Assembly (NCBI GenBank): GCA_030544215.1
Contig: JARZZO010000004.1
Location: 41,281,980-41,345,979 of the forward strand
Origin: Zantedeschia hybrid cultivar
Taxonomy: Eukaryota; Streptophyta; Magnoliopsida; Alismatales; Araceae
Reading direction: 5' to 3'
DNA: 64,000 nt
Positions 1 to 11,488 of this stretch are shown piece by piece. The notes below the pieces were generated by a model that did not search any database, was not told where the DNA came from, and saw only the letters and a list, made by a program, of their open reading frames with translations. The position numbers and the translations under genes are program-made. Position 1 is the first letter of the stretch, and each line of letters starts with the position of its first letter.

Positions 1-1249
1 CCCACTAGACCCTTGTAACAACCTATAAAAATTAAGGATATTTACACAATTATATAAAGTAAAAGGGTGATATTAGCAAGGTAGAAGAAGAACTTGGAGA
101 GGAGGGTGAGAAGAATAGAAAGAAAAAGGAAATTCTTAAAAAACCCTTGAAGAGAAAGAGAGAAACCAAGGGAAGAAAGCTGTTGCGGGGTGACCTTCCC
201 AAGCAAGGGCAGCGGCACTGCAAAGAGTTCTTTTTTACACTTGATCTTCGCCTTTAAAAGGTAGGGTGGTGCTCCTACTGTCCTTTCTTTTTAGTTTGGA
301 TTTTGGGTGGTATTTGGGTGATATTTGAGATTATTAAATATACAAGATTAGGGGAAGTGCTATCAAATTACTTCATGAATAAAGAACATATGAAAGATAG
401 TATCACATGGCTATTTCACGACTATGAGACCCTATTTTCATTAAAACTTACGTGTTCTTTTTTTAAAGAAAGCCTCATGAGTTAGTTAACTTCTTTACGC
501 TTTTAAAAGATGAAAGAGGATGATGAATTAAGGGGTTGTGTTGGAAAAAACATGGTAATGTAAGCATATATATGTTGTCATTCAACTATCTCTACATGTG
601 ACCATTTGTTTATCTGCTATTACTTCCATTAGAATTAGAACGATCTCATAGTCTCAATGTTTACGATTATGTGAACGTATTATTATAAGCAAAATATTTT
701 TTGTTCTTTGCTTATATAGTAAAGAAGTAACACTACAACACTAGCGGGACAGGTTCTACAATCTATTTCTTGGAGACAAGGAGATAGCCGAGTCTTGCTC
801 CTTACGATTGGTGTTGTCGGGGCACAAAATGTTTTTGTGTTGATGGGATCAATGTCCAGACTCAAAACATTCCAAATGTAGACAGCGGATGGAGACCATA
901 CTTGAAATGCACTCTTGATTGGAGCATGGGCTATGTAGTGTGGAGACCACATCTCCAGGTCTAAAGACCATCTAACTCGGAAAAGTGTCCAGAAACTCCT
1001 AGGGACAGACAGGTGGAGGTTGAGGTGTCAATGAATGACATAGTCATTGTACGACCATTAGCAGGGTGGTTGTCCCCATTACTCCTTGAGTCAAATGGAC
1101 CATTATAGCCATAGAGACACATGAAAAGAATATTTTACGAACGGAAGGCCATTTTTACGATGGCCAAGGAACTGGTTAAATAATGTTTTACGACGGCTGG
1201 AGAGCCGATTTAAGATGATTTACAATGATTATCAGCCAGTGAACCCGTC
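1..1249. other. AT-rich intergenic DNA, no gene seen
   Basis: No frame here resembles a known protein, and the short open frames lack coding character. Several short phrases built on ACGACGGCT or ACGATGGCC recur between about 1130 and 1210, which hints at an old transposon subterminal region, but no terminal repeats could be paired. Confidence 0.5.
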
Positions 1250-1345
1250 GGACAGTGATATGTAACACTACAAGGTAAATTTGTGGGACGGTGATATGTA
1301 ACACTATAGGGTAAATTTGTGGGACAACGATACATAATGTTACAA
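1250..1345. repeat. 36-bp tandem repeat, about 2.5 copies
   Basis: The phrase GACAGTGATATGTAACACTA restarts with small changes at 1287 and, more diverged, at 1323, giving a 36-bp period. The copies differ by several substitutions. No coding role is visible. Confidence 0.7.
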
Positions 1346-2134
1346 ATATATGAAAATACTGACTTATGAGGACTAGAAGTCGATTTATGAAATTGTAACA
1401 ACGGCTGATAATCGATCATGACTTACAGTCCATTCTTATTTTCCTATGATAAAAAATATGATAAACATGAAGAAAAGAGATCATGAGATAGTATAGAAGA
1501 TGACGACTATGACCTCAACGAACATCAGAACAAATGTCGACTTTATGATGATGGTTACAAAATAATAAGATGTTTTTGGCAAGCATTTGCACAATGTTTA
1601 TGACAACTCTTTCAATGAAACAGTTAGTGGATACAGTTTATGTTAATTATTTTCAATTGTTTCTCATATTTATAATAGATGAATTTTACATTATGATATT
1701 AGTCATTTCAATTCTACTGTAGAAAAGAAATGAATAAAATGTAATCTTATTAAAATATGAGAGAATTAGGGTGGTGAGTGTGGGATGACAATAGGGATGT
1801 AAATGATCCCTACTGAGGTCTCAATATGAGTTCTCATAAAATTTTAAAAATATGTTTTTCAGGAAATGAGAATAAATTGAAGAACTGTTCAGGTATGGTC
1901 AGTATAATCATAACTATTGGGATATTTGTCTAAACTCTTATATTTACTATTATTCAACGGACATGACTTTCTCTTTTATAATTGTATAGTGCTCCCTTTT
2001 ATTATTTTGTTTGAGTTATAGACCGTTACAACTCTAATGCCCACTCCTATTCCCAGCGGCACTAGGGTTTGAAATTGGAGCTCGTCTCACTGCCACTACC
2101 TTTATTGATCGTCATCACCATCCAGTAAGGCCCA

Positions 2135-2200
2135 ATCTCTCTCTCTCTCTCTGTGGTAGGACCAAAGCGCTCTCTCTCTTTCTCTCTCTCACACACAACT
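2135..2200. repeat. CT-rich microsatellite pair
   Basis: Two CT runs (about 2135-2152 and 2171-2190) are separated by a short unique segment and followed by a CA run. This is an ordinary plant microsatellite. Confidence 0.85.
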
Positions 2201-2660
2201 ATGACATTGTCAATCTTTAACTCTCACTCTCTCACCGCCCCCCCCCAATTGTTAACATAACTTGCAAGTTTTATTGAAGAACTTAAAAACTCTAAGGTTA
2301 GTATCTTTCATACTTAAATTTTGATTATCATGATTGATTTGTTCTTATACATTAATTATCTTATAGAATATTAATTTCTTTCAAAATATTTATCATGACT
2401 GACTTGTTCTTATATGTTCAAGTTAATTATCTCATGATAGATCAATTTCTTTTAATTTTAATATTTGATCATGATTGTTGTGTTCCTACATGTTCAAGTT
2501 AATTATCTTGTGGTAGATTCATTTTAATTTTAATATTAAGTTCAATTTTATTGCTATTTTTTATTTATGTTGAAGAATATACAATTAATACTAATATATT
2601 TAGTATACATTTTAAGGAGGTGACTAAGCCATCTAGGCACTGGTTAAGTAGCTGTATAAA

Positions 2661-2872
2661 CACCTAAGCGCTTAGGCTCCCAAGGAATGCCTTGGGTCAC
2701 CTTAGAACTTTGATAATTATGGTGCATATAGATCCATAAGGAAATCCTAGGATGCGTCAGTCATAACACCTAAGCGCTTAGGCTCCCAAGGAATGCCTTG
2801 GGTCACCTTAGAACTTTGATAATTATGGTGCATATAGATCCATGAGGAAATCCTAGGATGCTTCAGTCATTT
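2661..2872. repeat. 106-bp tandem duplication
   Basis: Two head-to-tail copies begin with CACCTAAGCGCTTAGG at 2661 and 2767 and differ at only a few sites, so the duplication is fairly recent. Each copy contains the palindrome TAAGCGCTTA. No gene is involved. Confidence 0.9.
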
Positions 2873-3351
2873 TCTTAAGCAAATTATAAAAGGAGTGGAG
2901 ATGGCTAGGCTCACAGAAGTACAAAGTCTTATCGTGGAAAAATCACATAGGATAGACTCCCAAACCTATGTTATCTAGTAGAATGAAGCACTTGATTGAA
3001 TTGTTTCTCAATCACCTAGTGTGGCCGCCCATGATAAGTATTAGATTGTTTAATAACTTTCACATCAAAACAATTTAATTAAAGGACAAAAGAATGAAGT
3101 TATTTTTCCTGTTGAAATTGTATAAAAGTGCAATAGGTGTATAAAACTAAAGAGGAAAAAATGCTCAAAATGCTCTCTTTACAAAAAACCAAGATGGTCA
3201 CTCTGTATCCTCCAAAAGAACAAAAAAGGAAGAAGTATAAATGAATTCCTTACACCAAACCTTCATCCGTTCCTACACCTACAATCTACCATAATTGACA
3301 AACTAATAATTGACAAAGGAAGCATTGGCAGTAAGTCAGCAACTTAGTCAG

Positions 3352-3464
3352 AATTGCGGAATCAAGATGTGGCAATAAAAATGGACTCCATTTTGTTGTT
3401 TTAATCACAATTGCAGAATCAAAGATGTGGCAATAAAAATAGACTCCATTTTGTTTGTGCTATG
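3352..3464. repeat. 57-bp tandem duplication
   Basis: The block AATTGCGGAATCAAGATGTG at 3352 restarts at 3409 with minor changes. Both copies continue through a segment that ends near CTCCATTTTGTT. Confidence 0.8.
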
Positions 3465-3600
3465 ATCATCTCCAAGATTTTAGAAACATAAGCCTTCATT
3501 TGTTAAACACTGCTACATTTGGGCATTATTTCATAGTCCAACATTCAGGATGCATGGTAACCATCTACACATTCTTTCTGCATTTTTCGTTTTATATTCG

Positions 3601-3860
3601 AGAATGATGTGCTGAATCATGCATATTGCTCCTAAATATATTGAGGATCATTTACATATCTTTTGAATCATTTTTCTGTAATTCTTTTGGTGTTTAGATG
3701 GCAATCTTCATGTGTTCCAAAAAGACAAAAGATGACAAGAATGATGTCCTAAATCATGCCATGTTTCTCCTAAATATGTTGAGGATCATTTAATATTTTT
3801 TGGATCATTTTCTTTAATTCTTTTAGTGTTTATATGGGATTCCTCATCCATAAAAACAAA
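3601..3860. repeat. 137-bp diverged tandem duplication
   Basis: The phrase AGAATGATGTGCTGAATCAT at 3601 recurs in diverged form at 3738, and both copies run through TTGAGGATCATTT and a TTTAATTCTTTT-like stretch. It is older than the neighbouring duplications, judging by the number of differences. Confidence 0.7.
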
Positions 3861-3931
3861 AACTGACAAGAACGAGTCACCTTTAATTTTGAGATAGGAT
3901 ACAGTAATTTGAGATGCTAATAGGTTTTGTA

Positions 3932-4055
3932 CTTCACCAAGAAACTGACTTATTCAATGCTAGCTCAAAAAGAAATGGAGTAAATACTATGGGTTATGTA
4001 CACCACCAGAAATTGACTTACTGAATGCTAGCTTAAAAGGAAATGGAGTAAATCC
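3932..4055. repeat. 68-bp diverged tandem duplication
   Basis: The phrase GAAACTGACTTATTCAATGC at 3941 is repeated as GAAATTGACTTACTGAATGC at 4009. Each copy ends in AAATGGAGTAAAT. Confidence 0.75.
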
Positions 4056-4059
4056 TCCA

Positions 4060-5080
4060 TCATAAATCACATTCACTTTATAGTTTATACCAAGGAAGAG
4101 CATCAACTATGAGAAAGCATGCGTTCTCTCTATTATACCAACCAGAAGTAGTCTCTTTAAACCTTCAAGAGAACCATATGACAGGCCCTACCTTCATTAC
4201 AAACATCAGCAATGGAAGCACAAAGTAAAATATTCACTGTGTTTTGTTGTTTCCAAGAAGATCATGAATTGGAAAAGAATGTCCAAGCCAATTTCTTATA
4301 TATTAACATTGTGGTTTTCTGCAGCATCTCGCTAATCATGCATTCAAAGATTGAGAGGAACTATCATGTATTTCTCCAAACGATGGTTTGCCATGTCATT
4401 GATCCGTATTGGATCGTATCTTCTCATATACGAGTTAGTACTGATCCAACTTGGTCCGACTCACATGAGTTACATGAGTTGCATCAATTCAAGATAATGG
4501 GTTTGTTAATGGCTATGAGTTTAAGCAATATTTAAGAGAAATGTACCCTATTGGTTGATATAAGGTATAAATTTACTTACCAAATGAGAAAAATTAAATC
4601 TAAAGCAACTCATTATGCATGCATGAGTCAGCATGATCCGGTCCGACTTGATGCGTGCCAACAACTTGGACTCACCCAGATACGACTCGACTCGTATGAG
4701 TCGGCATGCTTTGATACAATACGGCAAACCACGCTTCAACTACCGAAGAAACATTAGATGTATATGATAAAACCAAAAGTAGGGGTATCAGTGAGTTCAT
4801 ATAAATATGAATACTTGGGTGTCTTATGCAAATTGATTAATAAAGATGCCAACATTCCACATTTCAAAGAAGAAAGAGTGTCATCAATTCGCTTCATTCT
4901 AGAAGAAATGTCCATTATAGAATAAAATAGTGTGAGTTATGTATGACAAGTTGGCTTAAGCCTTTTTAGTCGTAAGCGAATGAGAGGAAATCTAATAGGG
5001 AATCCAAGGCTCAGAATTGGATCCATACTCCAACATTTAGTAGTGATTATGCAGCATTTAGATCCGCTAATGCTATGATT
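4060..5080. other. Intergenic DNA, no gene recognised
   Basis: A 107-codon open frame (4212-4535, +) has no recognisable domain and overlaps short repeats such as CATGAGTTACATGAGTT and GACTCGTATGAGTCGG. It is not supported as a gene. Confidence 0.5.
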
Positions 5081-5485
5081 CCCAACTCAACTCAACTCAA
5101 CCAAGCCTTAATCCCAAATTAATTGGGGTCGGCTATATGGATTCTTCATCTCCACTCTAAACGATTTTAGGCTACCTCTTTTGAAATATTTAAAGCCTGC
5201 ACATCATATTGTACTACCTGCTTCTAAGTTAATCTAGGTCTACCCCCTTCCTTTCTTTCCTTCATCTATCCTAATATGCTTCACTTTTCTAACTGGAGTC
5301 TCCCTAAGTCTAAGCCTAACATGCCTAAACCATCTCAATCTCCCTTTTCTCAATTTGTCCTCAATTGATACCACTCATACCTTTTCTCTAATATACTCAT
5401 ACGAATTTTATCTAACCTAGTATGTCGCACATCCACCTTAACATTCTCATCTCGGCAACACTCATCTTGGAGACATGTTGCCCCA
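5080..5485 (-). mobile_element. LINE 3'-end remnant (RT C-terminal tail)
   Basis: Read on the minus strand, the segment encodes, with stops and frameshifts, the tail typical of plant LINE open frame 2. Visible pieces are VAEMRMLRWMCD, then DKLRKGRLRWFRHV, then RETPVRKVKHI, matching the conserved 'MLRWM..HTR...IR.....KVGV....D.....RLRWFGHV.RR....PVR' pattern. It ends in the widespread plant phrase that reads TTGGGGTCGGCTATATGG on the plus strand, followed by a TTGAG pentamer run (5084-5101), as expected for a LINE 3' tail. Only the last 400 bp or so remain, consistent with 5' truncation at insertion. It lies downstream of the zinc-finger exons and may sit in an intron of that gene. The family assignment comes from memory of the pattern. 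Confidence 0.75.
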
Positions 5486-6013
5486 ACGAAGAATATTTTT
5501 CCATAAATGGATGTTTCACAATTGGAGAAAATTTTACAATGCCTTCGTTACAAAGAGGATTTAAATAGTAATATTTACCCGTCAACCCTCAATAATGGCA
5601 TGGACTGGCATTGTCCATAAGCAAAAATCTCAACAAGATTTCAATTACAATATTGGATCATGGTATAAAGAATGTAAACTTGGTCAGAATTATTGAGACG
5701 AAATGCAGGGAGTGTAGAAATAGAGGTCAAATGGCAATCAAATTCCTATTCTATTTTTGCGGAGTGGCTCCATGATCTATCGATCTGGTGAAGGGATCTC
5801 ATCAGCCTCTCATGCAGTCATCAGACAACCAGTCTATATCTAGGCAGCACACATAAATAGCCAAATGAAGTGAACATATGTCACCTAGTTTCCTACGAAC
5901 TTCTCCAGTTATCTTCCAGAATTCTGTTACTATTAAGTCCCTCAATTATAATTACTCCAGTAAATGAACTGAGAAGACATCAGCCAGAGGTAAAAAAGAG
6001 AGGAAAAAATTAC

Positions 6014-6706
6014 CGCCACCAGGAGCTGAAGTGGCCTCCGGGGAATCCTTAGTGTTCCCCTGATGGATCCCAACCGGCGCTTCATCTCCATGGAAACGAA
6101 TGGACCCAGAAGTCTTCTTCCCTTCCTCCGTTCCACACACGGTACCCACATTCCCTTCTTCCATTGCAGGCCTTTCAGCAGCTACAAATTGAAAAGACAC
6201 ATACGCACGCACAGAGATGAGAGAAAGGGAGAGTTATATTATATATAAAGGAGCAGGCGAAGAATCCGATGATAGGATTTCTCGTGCTCACCGCCGCCCG
6301 ACGCGCCCGCCGGCTTCGCCTGCTGGTGAGGATGCGCGTCCGAGAACCCCCCCTCTCCCCCGACAGAAGCAGCAGCAACAGGAATGCCGGGTGCGGCGGC
6401 GTTGTCGTCGTCGTCGTTCCCGTTGCTCCCAGCAGCAGAGTCGTCGCCGCCGCCATGGGGGGAGAGGAGGGGGAAGCCTTCGATCGTGCCGCAGTGCCTG
6501 CGGTGGGCTCGGCGTTGCTTGGCGCTGGGGTGGGGGTTGGGGAAGGTCCACCCGCAGTTGTGGCACACGGGGTGCCCCACCTGCCCATGCGGGTTCTCCG
6601 CGCCTTCTCCGCCACCGCCACCACCACCACGCACACGCGCGCGCACACACACACACAGAGGGAGAGGGAGAGAGAGAGAGAGAACACGCAAGTTCAGCAT
6701 CACCAA
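6014..6706 (-). CDS. C2H2-type zinc-finger protein, exons 1 and 2 of a partial plant gene
   Basis: Exon 1 (about 6706-6292) encodes the conserved core GHPVCHNCGWTFPNPHPSAK followed by RRAHRRHCGTIEGF. The Cys-x2-Cys and His-x4-Cys spacing resembles a single C2H2/C2HC finger found at the N-terminus of a family of long, uncharacterised plant proteins. Exon 1 ends at a good donor (GGCG then GTGAGC, intron from 6291). Exon 2 starts after TTTGTAG at 6181, reads AAERPAMEEGNVGTVCGTEE, and ends before GTAATT (intron from 6013). The phases fit: exon 1 leaves one base, exon 2 resumes at codon position two, and exon 2 is 168 bp, keeping the frame. The start is doubtful because codons upstream of the poly-Gly tract derive from a CT/GT microsatellite. 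Later exons were not found at 1-6000; they may lie outside the window or be lost. Function is unknown; zinc binding is inferred. Confidence 0.6.
6628..6690. repeat. AC and GA microsatellite at the start of the zinc-finger exon
   Basis: A CACACGCGCGC-type run passes into a (CA)n and then a (GA)n run. On the minus strand it is read as Leu-Ser and Cys-Val dipeptides directly before the Gly tract, so it is more likely 5' untranslated sequence than protein. Confidence 0.75.
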
Positions 6707-7139
6707 CCGCGAAAGAAAACAAGGAGAGAAGAAGCAAGAAGCAAGGGTGGGGAGGTGAACGTGGAAAGGAATCCATCGAGAAGACCTTGGGAGAGGGGCT
6801 TCCTCCGGTCGTCGCTCTGCATTGGTGGCCGCTGCTGATGCTGCACCGGCTCAGTTCTGTCCTGTTCTGTTGGCTGCCCGGTGCTGTGGCGGCGCGCGGG
6901 AGTGATGAGTGCGGTGGTGGTGGGAAGGGAGGCGAAACCGGGATGCGAGGGGGTTGGTTCCTTCCTTCTTTCCGTGCTTCTGCTCTGCTCTGTGTGCGCG
7001 CGTGAGTGTGTGTGCGGGTGAATGTGAGAGAGCGGAGCAGTTGGAAGGACGCGAGAAAAAGAAAGACTTACCCGAGGGAGGGAGGGTGAGAGGCGATGGT
7101 AGAGATAGAAAGAGAGTAGTTGGACTAATTAGTCAATAG
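6707..7139 (-). promoter_or_regulatory. Probable 5' UTR and promoter-proximal region of the zinc-finger gene
   Basis: The GC-rich block continues upstream of exon 1 and stops abruptly at about 7130, where the DNA becomes AT-rich. On the minus strand it is CT-rich (CTCTCTTTCTATCTCT and similar), as in many plant 5' UTRs. No clear TATA box was identified. Open frames on both strands here reflect low stop-codon density in GC-rich DNA. Confidence 0.35.
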
Positions 7140-8832
7140 ATATTCGAGCTTCGACCGAAATAGATCTTCAATAATTATAAGAGTCAAAGAAAAGAAATAC
7201 TTATTTTTATATTTGTTAATTTATTTCATTTTTGAATTATCATGTATTTTATATATTCATATATATTATTTTATAAGATAAATTAAACTCATTAGATAGA
7301 TATGTCTTATATCCAATAGTAAGAATTTTCTTGACAATTTGATAAAAATAAAACTACAATAAAAAATTAGATACTGTTTAAAAATTTAATATAATTGTAT
7401 GACACATATTTGGATATATGTTCATATGTAAATTCAGATTGAGAGAGAAAGTAAAATTTAAAATTTAAAATTCATAAATTATTAATTTTTATGTATTTTA
7501 AAATTTTATAAATTTAATTTTTTAATTATCATAAAAAATTATCAAAAAGTAAATAACAAAAATAATTTTTAATATAACGATGATGATAACAGAAACTTCT
7601 GTTTACTTTTATTTTTATTTTTGACTTTTGATTTAAAAGTAAAAGTAAATGTAAAACAAAAATACTCACTTCCACGTCTGCTTTAGTCTTAAATAAACCT
7701 TATAAAAAATCAGAACAAAAAGTACTATTTCCATTTCGATCTGGATCCGTTGAGAGCCCTATTGAACTGGAAGGAAGCGAGAAAAAGAAGGTGAGAGAGG
7801 GGGAGAGGGGATGGCTGGCACTTTGGGATGCTGTCACCATCAGAGTAGGGAAAAGGGGCAGGCCAAAAAAAGGCAGGGCGCATTTTGCAGAAAGGAAAAA
7901 GGCCCTTTTTTCCGACTCTTTTTAGGATGCCATCCTTACAAAGTTTGGCTCCTATCAACGTATTCTTCCATAAAATCTATTTGTACATGTAATTCCTTGT
8001 TTTTAACATACTATCCTTGAAACGTTTCATTCTTGTAAATGTGCTCTTCCTTAAATTCTATTTGTGGATGTAACCCAGGGATGTGCCTTTGGTATTTGTT
8101 ACTTTTTTAAAAGAATTTCCACTTTTCAGTTTATATAATTTATGAATATTTTTTTATAAATCCCCTGTAATCTTCATATTTCCTTACAAGCCATCATAAT
8201 GTTTGAACCATCCTTCAAAAGTCATTCCAGAGCGACTTTTTAAAAAAGATTGAGACTTTTTAAATGATTATAAGTATCAATAAGAAATATAAAGATTGAA
8301 GGGGCTTATAGAAAATGTTAATAGATTATAAAGATCGAAAAATAATATTTTTTTACAGGGTTACTCAGTTGGCTATGCCACGCCTTATCCAAATGACTTG
8401 GACATTAGGGCGTACTTTAGGTTGATTTGCTTAATAGGGTCATAAAAGATTACGACATAATCTTAAGTTGGGGACTGTTTGAAAATAGAATTACGTGAAA
8501 GATTCTAACCGTTAAAATTTTCTGTTAATAGGCAATGAGATGCCCTGGGTTTTCTTTTTTACATGAAGAGTTTTACTTACCGTAAGGTGCTGCACCGCCA
8601 TACTATAGTGCTAGCACTAGTTCCAAATCTGAGCGATGCACGGCATTGGTTTGAATTTATTTTTAAAAAATTAATTTTAATTTTAAAATAAAAATTTTAT
8701 ATTGATTTAAATAATTTTACTTTAATAAAAAACTTAAAATATATATTAATTTAGGCATAATACTATTATTTAAATTTCTATGTCATATTAATATTTTTAA
8801 ATTACCTCATAAAATTATTAAGACTTTTACTT
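7140..8832. other. AT-rich intergenic DNA, no gene seen
   Basis: The stretch is mostly AT-rich with no recognisable protein. A GC-richer island at about 7735-7930 contains short open frames but no domain. Its phrase GGAAGCGAGAAAAAGAA resembles GGACGCGAGAAAAAGAA near 7046, which may be a short duplication of the zinc-finger 5' region. Confidence 0.5.
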
Positions 8833-9197
8833 ACAAGTTGATATGGAATGGGCCTCCCAGTCCCATTTTGCCATGTGGAGTGCGCACATGAAGTTGTCTT
8901 CCCGCATAAATGCGTCCTAACGCTAGCTAAAAGAAAATAAAAATAATCTACCCACATACTGTGCTCCTCGAGCGCATCCTAAGGCGCTCGAGAGGATCCT
9001 GACACTCTCGAGCGCATCAGGATGCTCTCCTGCGCATGAGTTTAGTCTTGAGTGTATCAAGATGCGCTTGAGATCACATATGAAGGGATATATATATATT
9101 TTTTTACGAATATCAGGACAAATTTCTGCATAAGACAACCCATGTGTGCACTCCAGATGATGACGTGGGGTTGGGAGGCTCATTCCAATCAACTTGT
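8833..9197. mobile_element. Foldback MITE with long imperfect terminal inverted repeats
   Basis: The left end ACAAGTTGATATGGAATGGG and the reverse complement of the right end, ACAAGTTGATTGGAATGAGC, match. The complementarity continues inward with small gaps through GTGGAGTGCGCACATG on the left against CTGGAGTGCACACATG on the right, then GTTGTCTT on both sides, for roughly 65-70 bp of arm. The element is about 365 bp and has no coding capacity. A target duplication was not found, so the exact ends are uncertain. It could be Mutator-like or another foldback class. Confidence 0.7.
8967..8992. repeat. Perfect 9-bp inverted repeat inside the MITE
   Basis: CTCGAGCGC and GCGCTCGAG flank an 8-base spacer. 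Related CTCGAGCGCATC and GATGCGC phrases recur up to about 9075, making a small GC-richer core in an AT-rich region. Confidence 0.8.
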
Positions 9198-9239
9198 TGC
9201 GGAGCAACATGTAAAACCCAATTACTAATCTAAAAAATA

Positions 9240-9870
9240 CTCATGTAATAAATTTAAAATATAACTAACATCACTGTTCAATAAAGTTTTCAATTTGATA
9301 TTGTTCAACCTTAAATATAGCTAAAATGACAAATTCTTGATACTTAAGAATAGATATTTAAAAAGTATACTTTAGATTAATATTTTTCGACTCACTTAAA
9401 TATTTAATATGCTAATTATATTTTAACTATTAATTAATTAAAATACTCTGTTAAAATATAATTAAATATTTAAATAGTAAATAATTAATATGTTAATTAT
9501 ATTTTAATAATAAATTAACTTGTTTCAAGTACAAATACTCATTTAAATATATTAATTAAAGATGAGATTTATACAAAGTAGAACCAACTATTTTCTATGT
9601 GATAATTTTAAAATTAATGATATTTGAAAATTATTTAAAAATTACATCTAAAATGACAAATTCATGATATTTAAATTTTTTGATACTTAAGAATATATTT
9701 AAATTCATGATACTAAAATGACAAATTCATGATACTTAAATTTTTTAATAATAAATTCACTTGTTTCAAATACAAATAATCATTTTAAAAAGAGAAATAT
9801 TAGAATTTTCAGCTAAACTGACAAATTCTTGATACTTAAGAACAACTGAATCAAGAGGACCGTTAAGAAC
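9240..9870. repeat. AT-rich block with dispersed short direct repeats
   Basis: The phrase AAATGACAAATTCWTGATAC recurs near 9324, 9653, 9717 and 9817. A second phrase, AAATTMACTTGTTTCAARTA, occurs near 9511 and 9756. The pattern suggests old duplications or an AT-rich MITE cluster. No protein is encoded. Confidence 0.6.
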
Positions 9871-10693
9871 AACTGAAATAACATATATATTCTTATGTAT
9901 GGATAACATATAAAGGTTAGACTGTATTAGTTTTACTTACTCACCCAAATATCACACAATACTGAACATGCTCTAATAATGAGATTGGCATGCGTAGATC
10001 ACCCACAACAGTTAATACTTAAAAAAATGAAAGTTCACAACAACCGACGTTCTATATCTGTGGAACTCCCAAAACTCAGATTTCATCGCATATGAGATGA
10101 ATGCGACCAGATTTTTCAATATAATAAACATACGGAGAATGGGATTCAAGATAATTTAGTCTTCATCATTAAGAAAAAATCATCCCAGACTCCGGTCCCC
10201 TTTTTTCTTCCATCAAAATGATCCTATTTGGGTTGGTGATCTCTCCTTGGTGATAGTAGAACTAAACTATTTATCCTTATCATTGTAATCTAAAAAGAAA
10301 AAAAGATATGCTCATCAAATATGAATGTGCATATCTCAAATCCTCAATTAAGTAAGACATTTCAAAAATATACAACCTAAAGTGTGTTATCCATTATTAA
10401 GCACGATCATATTTTTTAACTTCTTAAATGATCTTATACTATCGGATAACCCCTTCTATGATATGTATTTACATGTAACCCTTTAAATTATAAGGTTAAT
10501 TTTGAACTTTTTTTAGATAAAATATCATTATCCTGAGTATAACGTGTTATTGCTGGTGAGGGCTATTAAATAACAATACAAATAATATCTTCATTTAATT
10601 GAGAAGGTTGTACTCTATAGTAAGAAAAGTCTCTAAATACATGGACATGTTAATAAATATCACATTTTTCTTAGAAATAACCTAATGATTATG
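9871..10693. other. Intergenic DNA, nothing recognised
   Basis: AT-rich sequence without a domain-bearing frame, recognisable repeat or RNA gene, leading up to the gypsy insertion site. Confidence 0.5.
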
Positions 10694-10698
10694 ATTAT
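10694..10698. repeat. Target-site duplication, left copy (ATTAT)
   Basis: ATTAT directly precedes the left LTR and is repeated at 21868-21872, directly after the right LTR. This proves the two LTRs came from one insertion. Confidence 0.92.
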
Positions 10699-11488
10699 TG
10701 ATGTAGCCGAAGCTATCACGGTCGGATTCCGGGACTAGAATCCGAGACAGAAGAAGACCAACGGAGATCCGGACCGAAACCGGGGCGGAGCGCGTGGCCG
10801 AGATGCCGTGACCGGGAGGCACTCGGACGAAAGCTCGCCGAGAGCGAGTCGGACTCCTCAGGGCCGAAAGGGACTCGACTGGCGAAGGGCAACGTCGAGA
10901 CCGGAGGAAGAAGACCGAGACTGGTGGCCGAGGTCAGCTCGGAGAGGTCGGCGAAGATTCAAACCGAAACCCCTGTAAGAAGAAGAAGAATCAGTCAGTA
11001 GAGGTCCCGGGCTTCGGCCTAAGAGAACCCCCTCCGACGGCTAAGTCAGCTTCTGAAGAAGATTCGATTCAGAAGGGAAAGAAGAAGAAGGAGCTTTAAA
11101 GTTTTTGGACTGTTGTCCTTAGTCAAGAAGACCTACCTTTGGTAATAAATAGCCGTGTATTTATAACGGAGGATAGAGGTTACTTAGTGGTGGCAGCCGA
11201 TATAGGACTATGTTTTGGTTTATTGGTAAACCGCTATAGTGCATAACCCTCCCACCGGAGTGGGCCGGATACAGCTACTGGGCCGAAGGTTAGGGGCCGC
11301 CGTTGGGCCGAATGCCACTAGTGGGCTAAAGCCAATTGGGTTGAGGGCTGCTTGTGGGCTGAAGCCAATTGGGCTGAGGGCCGCTTGTGGGCCGAAGCCA
11401 ATTGGGTTGATGGTCGCTTGTGGGCCGAATGCTGCTGGGCCGTTGTTATTGGGCTATTTAATGGGCCGAATCGGATTCTGCCCCATCA
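10699..11488 (-). repeat. Gypsy 3' LTR (left), 790 bp
   Basis: It matches the right LTR along its whole length with scattered substitutions. It is 33 bp longer because it holds one extra copy of a 33-bp internal repeat (phrase AAGCCAATTGGG at 11329, 11362 and 11395). A minus-strand TATA box (TATAAATA) lies at 11158-11165. Confidence 0.93.
11329..11440. repeat. 33-bp tandem repeat inside the gypsy LTR
   Basis: Copies start at 11329, 11362 and 11395, each with AAGCCAATTGGG then GCTTGTGGGC. The other LTR has one copy fewer, which accounts for the whole length difference between the LTRs. Confidence 0.88.

Noticed and set aside
731..937. Possible CACTA-type ends (CACTACAA at 731 and GTAGTG at about 932)
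   Set aside because: Only about seven bases match, no target duplication is seen, and no transposase is nearby.
4212..4535. A 107-codon plus-strand frame
   Set aside because: No recognisable domain, poor coding character, and overlap with short AT-rich repeats.
6217..7005. Long overlapping plus-strand frames in the zinc-finger region
   Set aside because: They are shadows of a GC-rich region with few stop codons. Only the minus-strand frame carries a conserved domain and fitting splice sites.
7030..7790. Similarity between GGACGCGAGAAAAAGAA (about 7046) and GGAAGCGAGAAAAAGAA (about 7771) as an insertion footprint
   Set aside because: The match is short, lies in purine-rich DNA and does not extend, so a duplication cannot be claimed.
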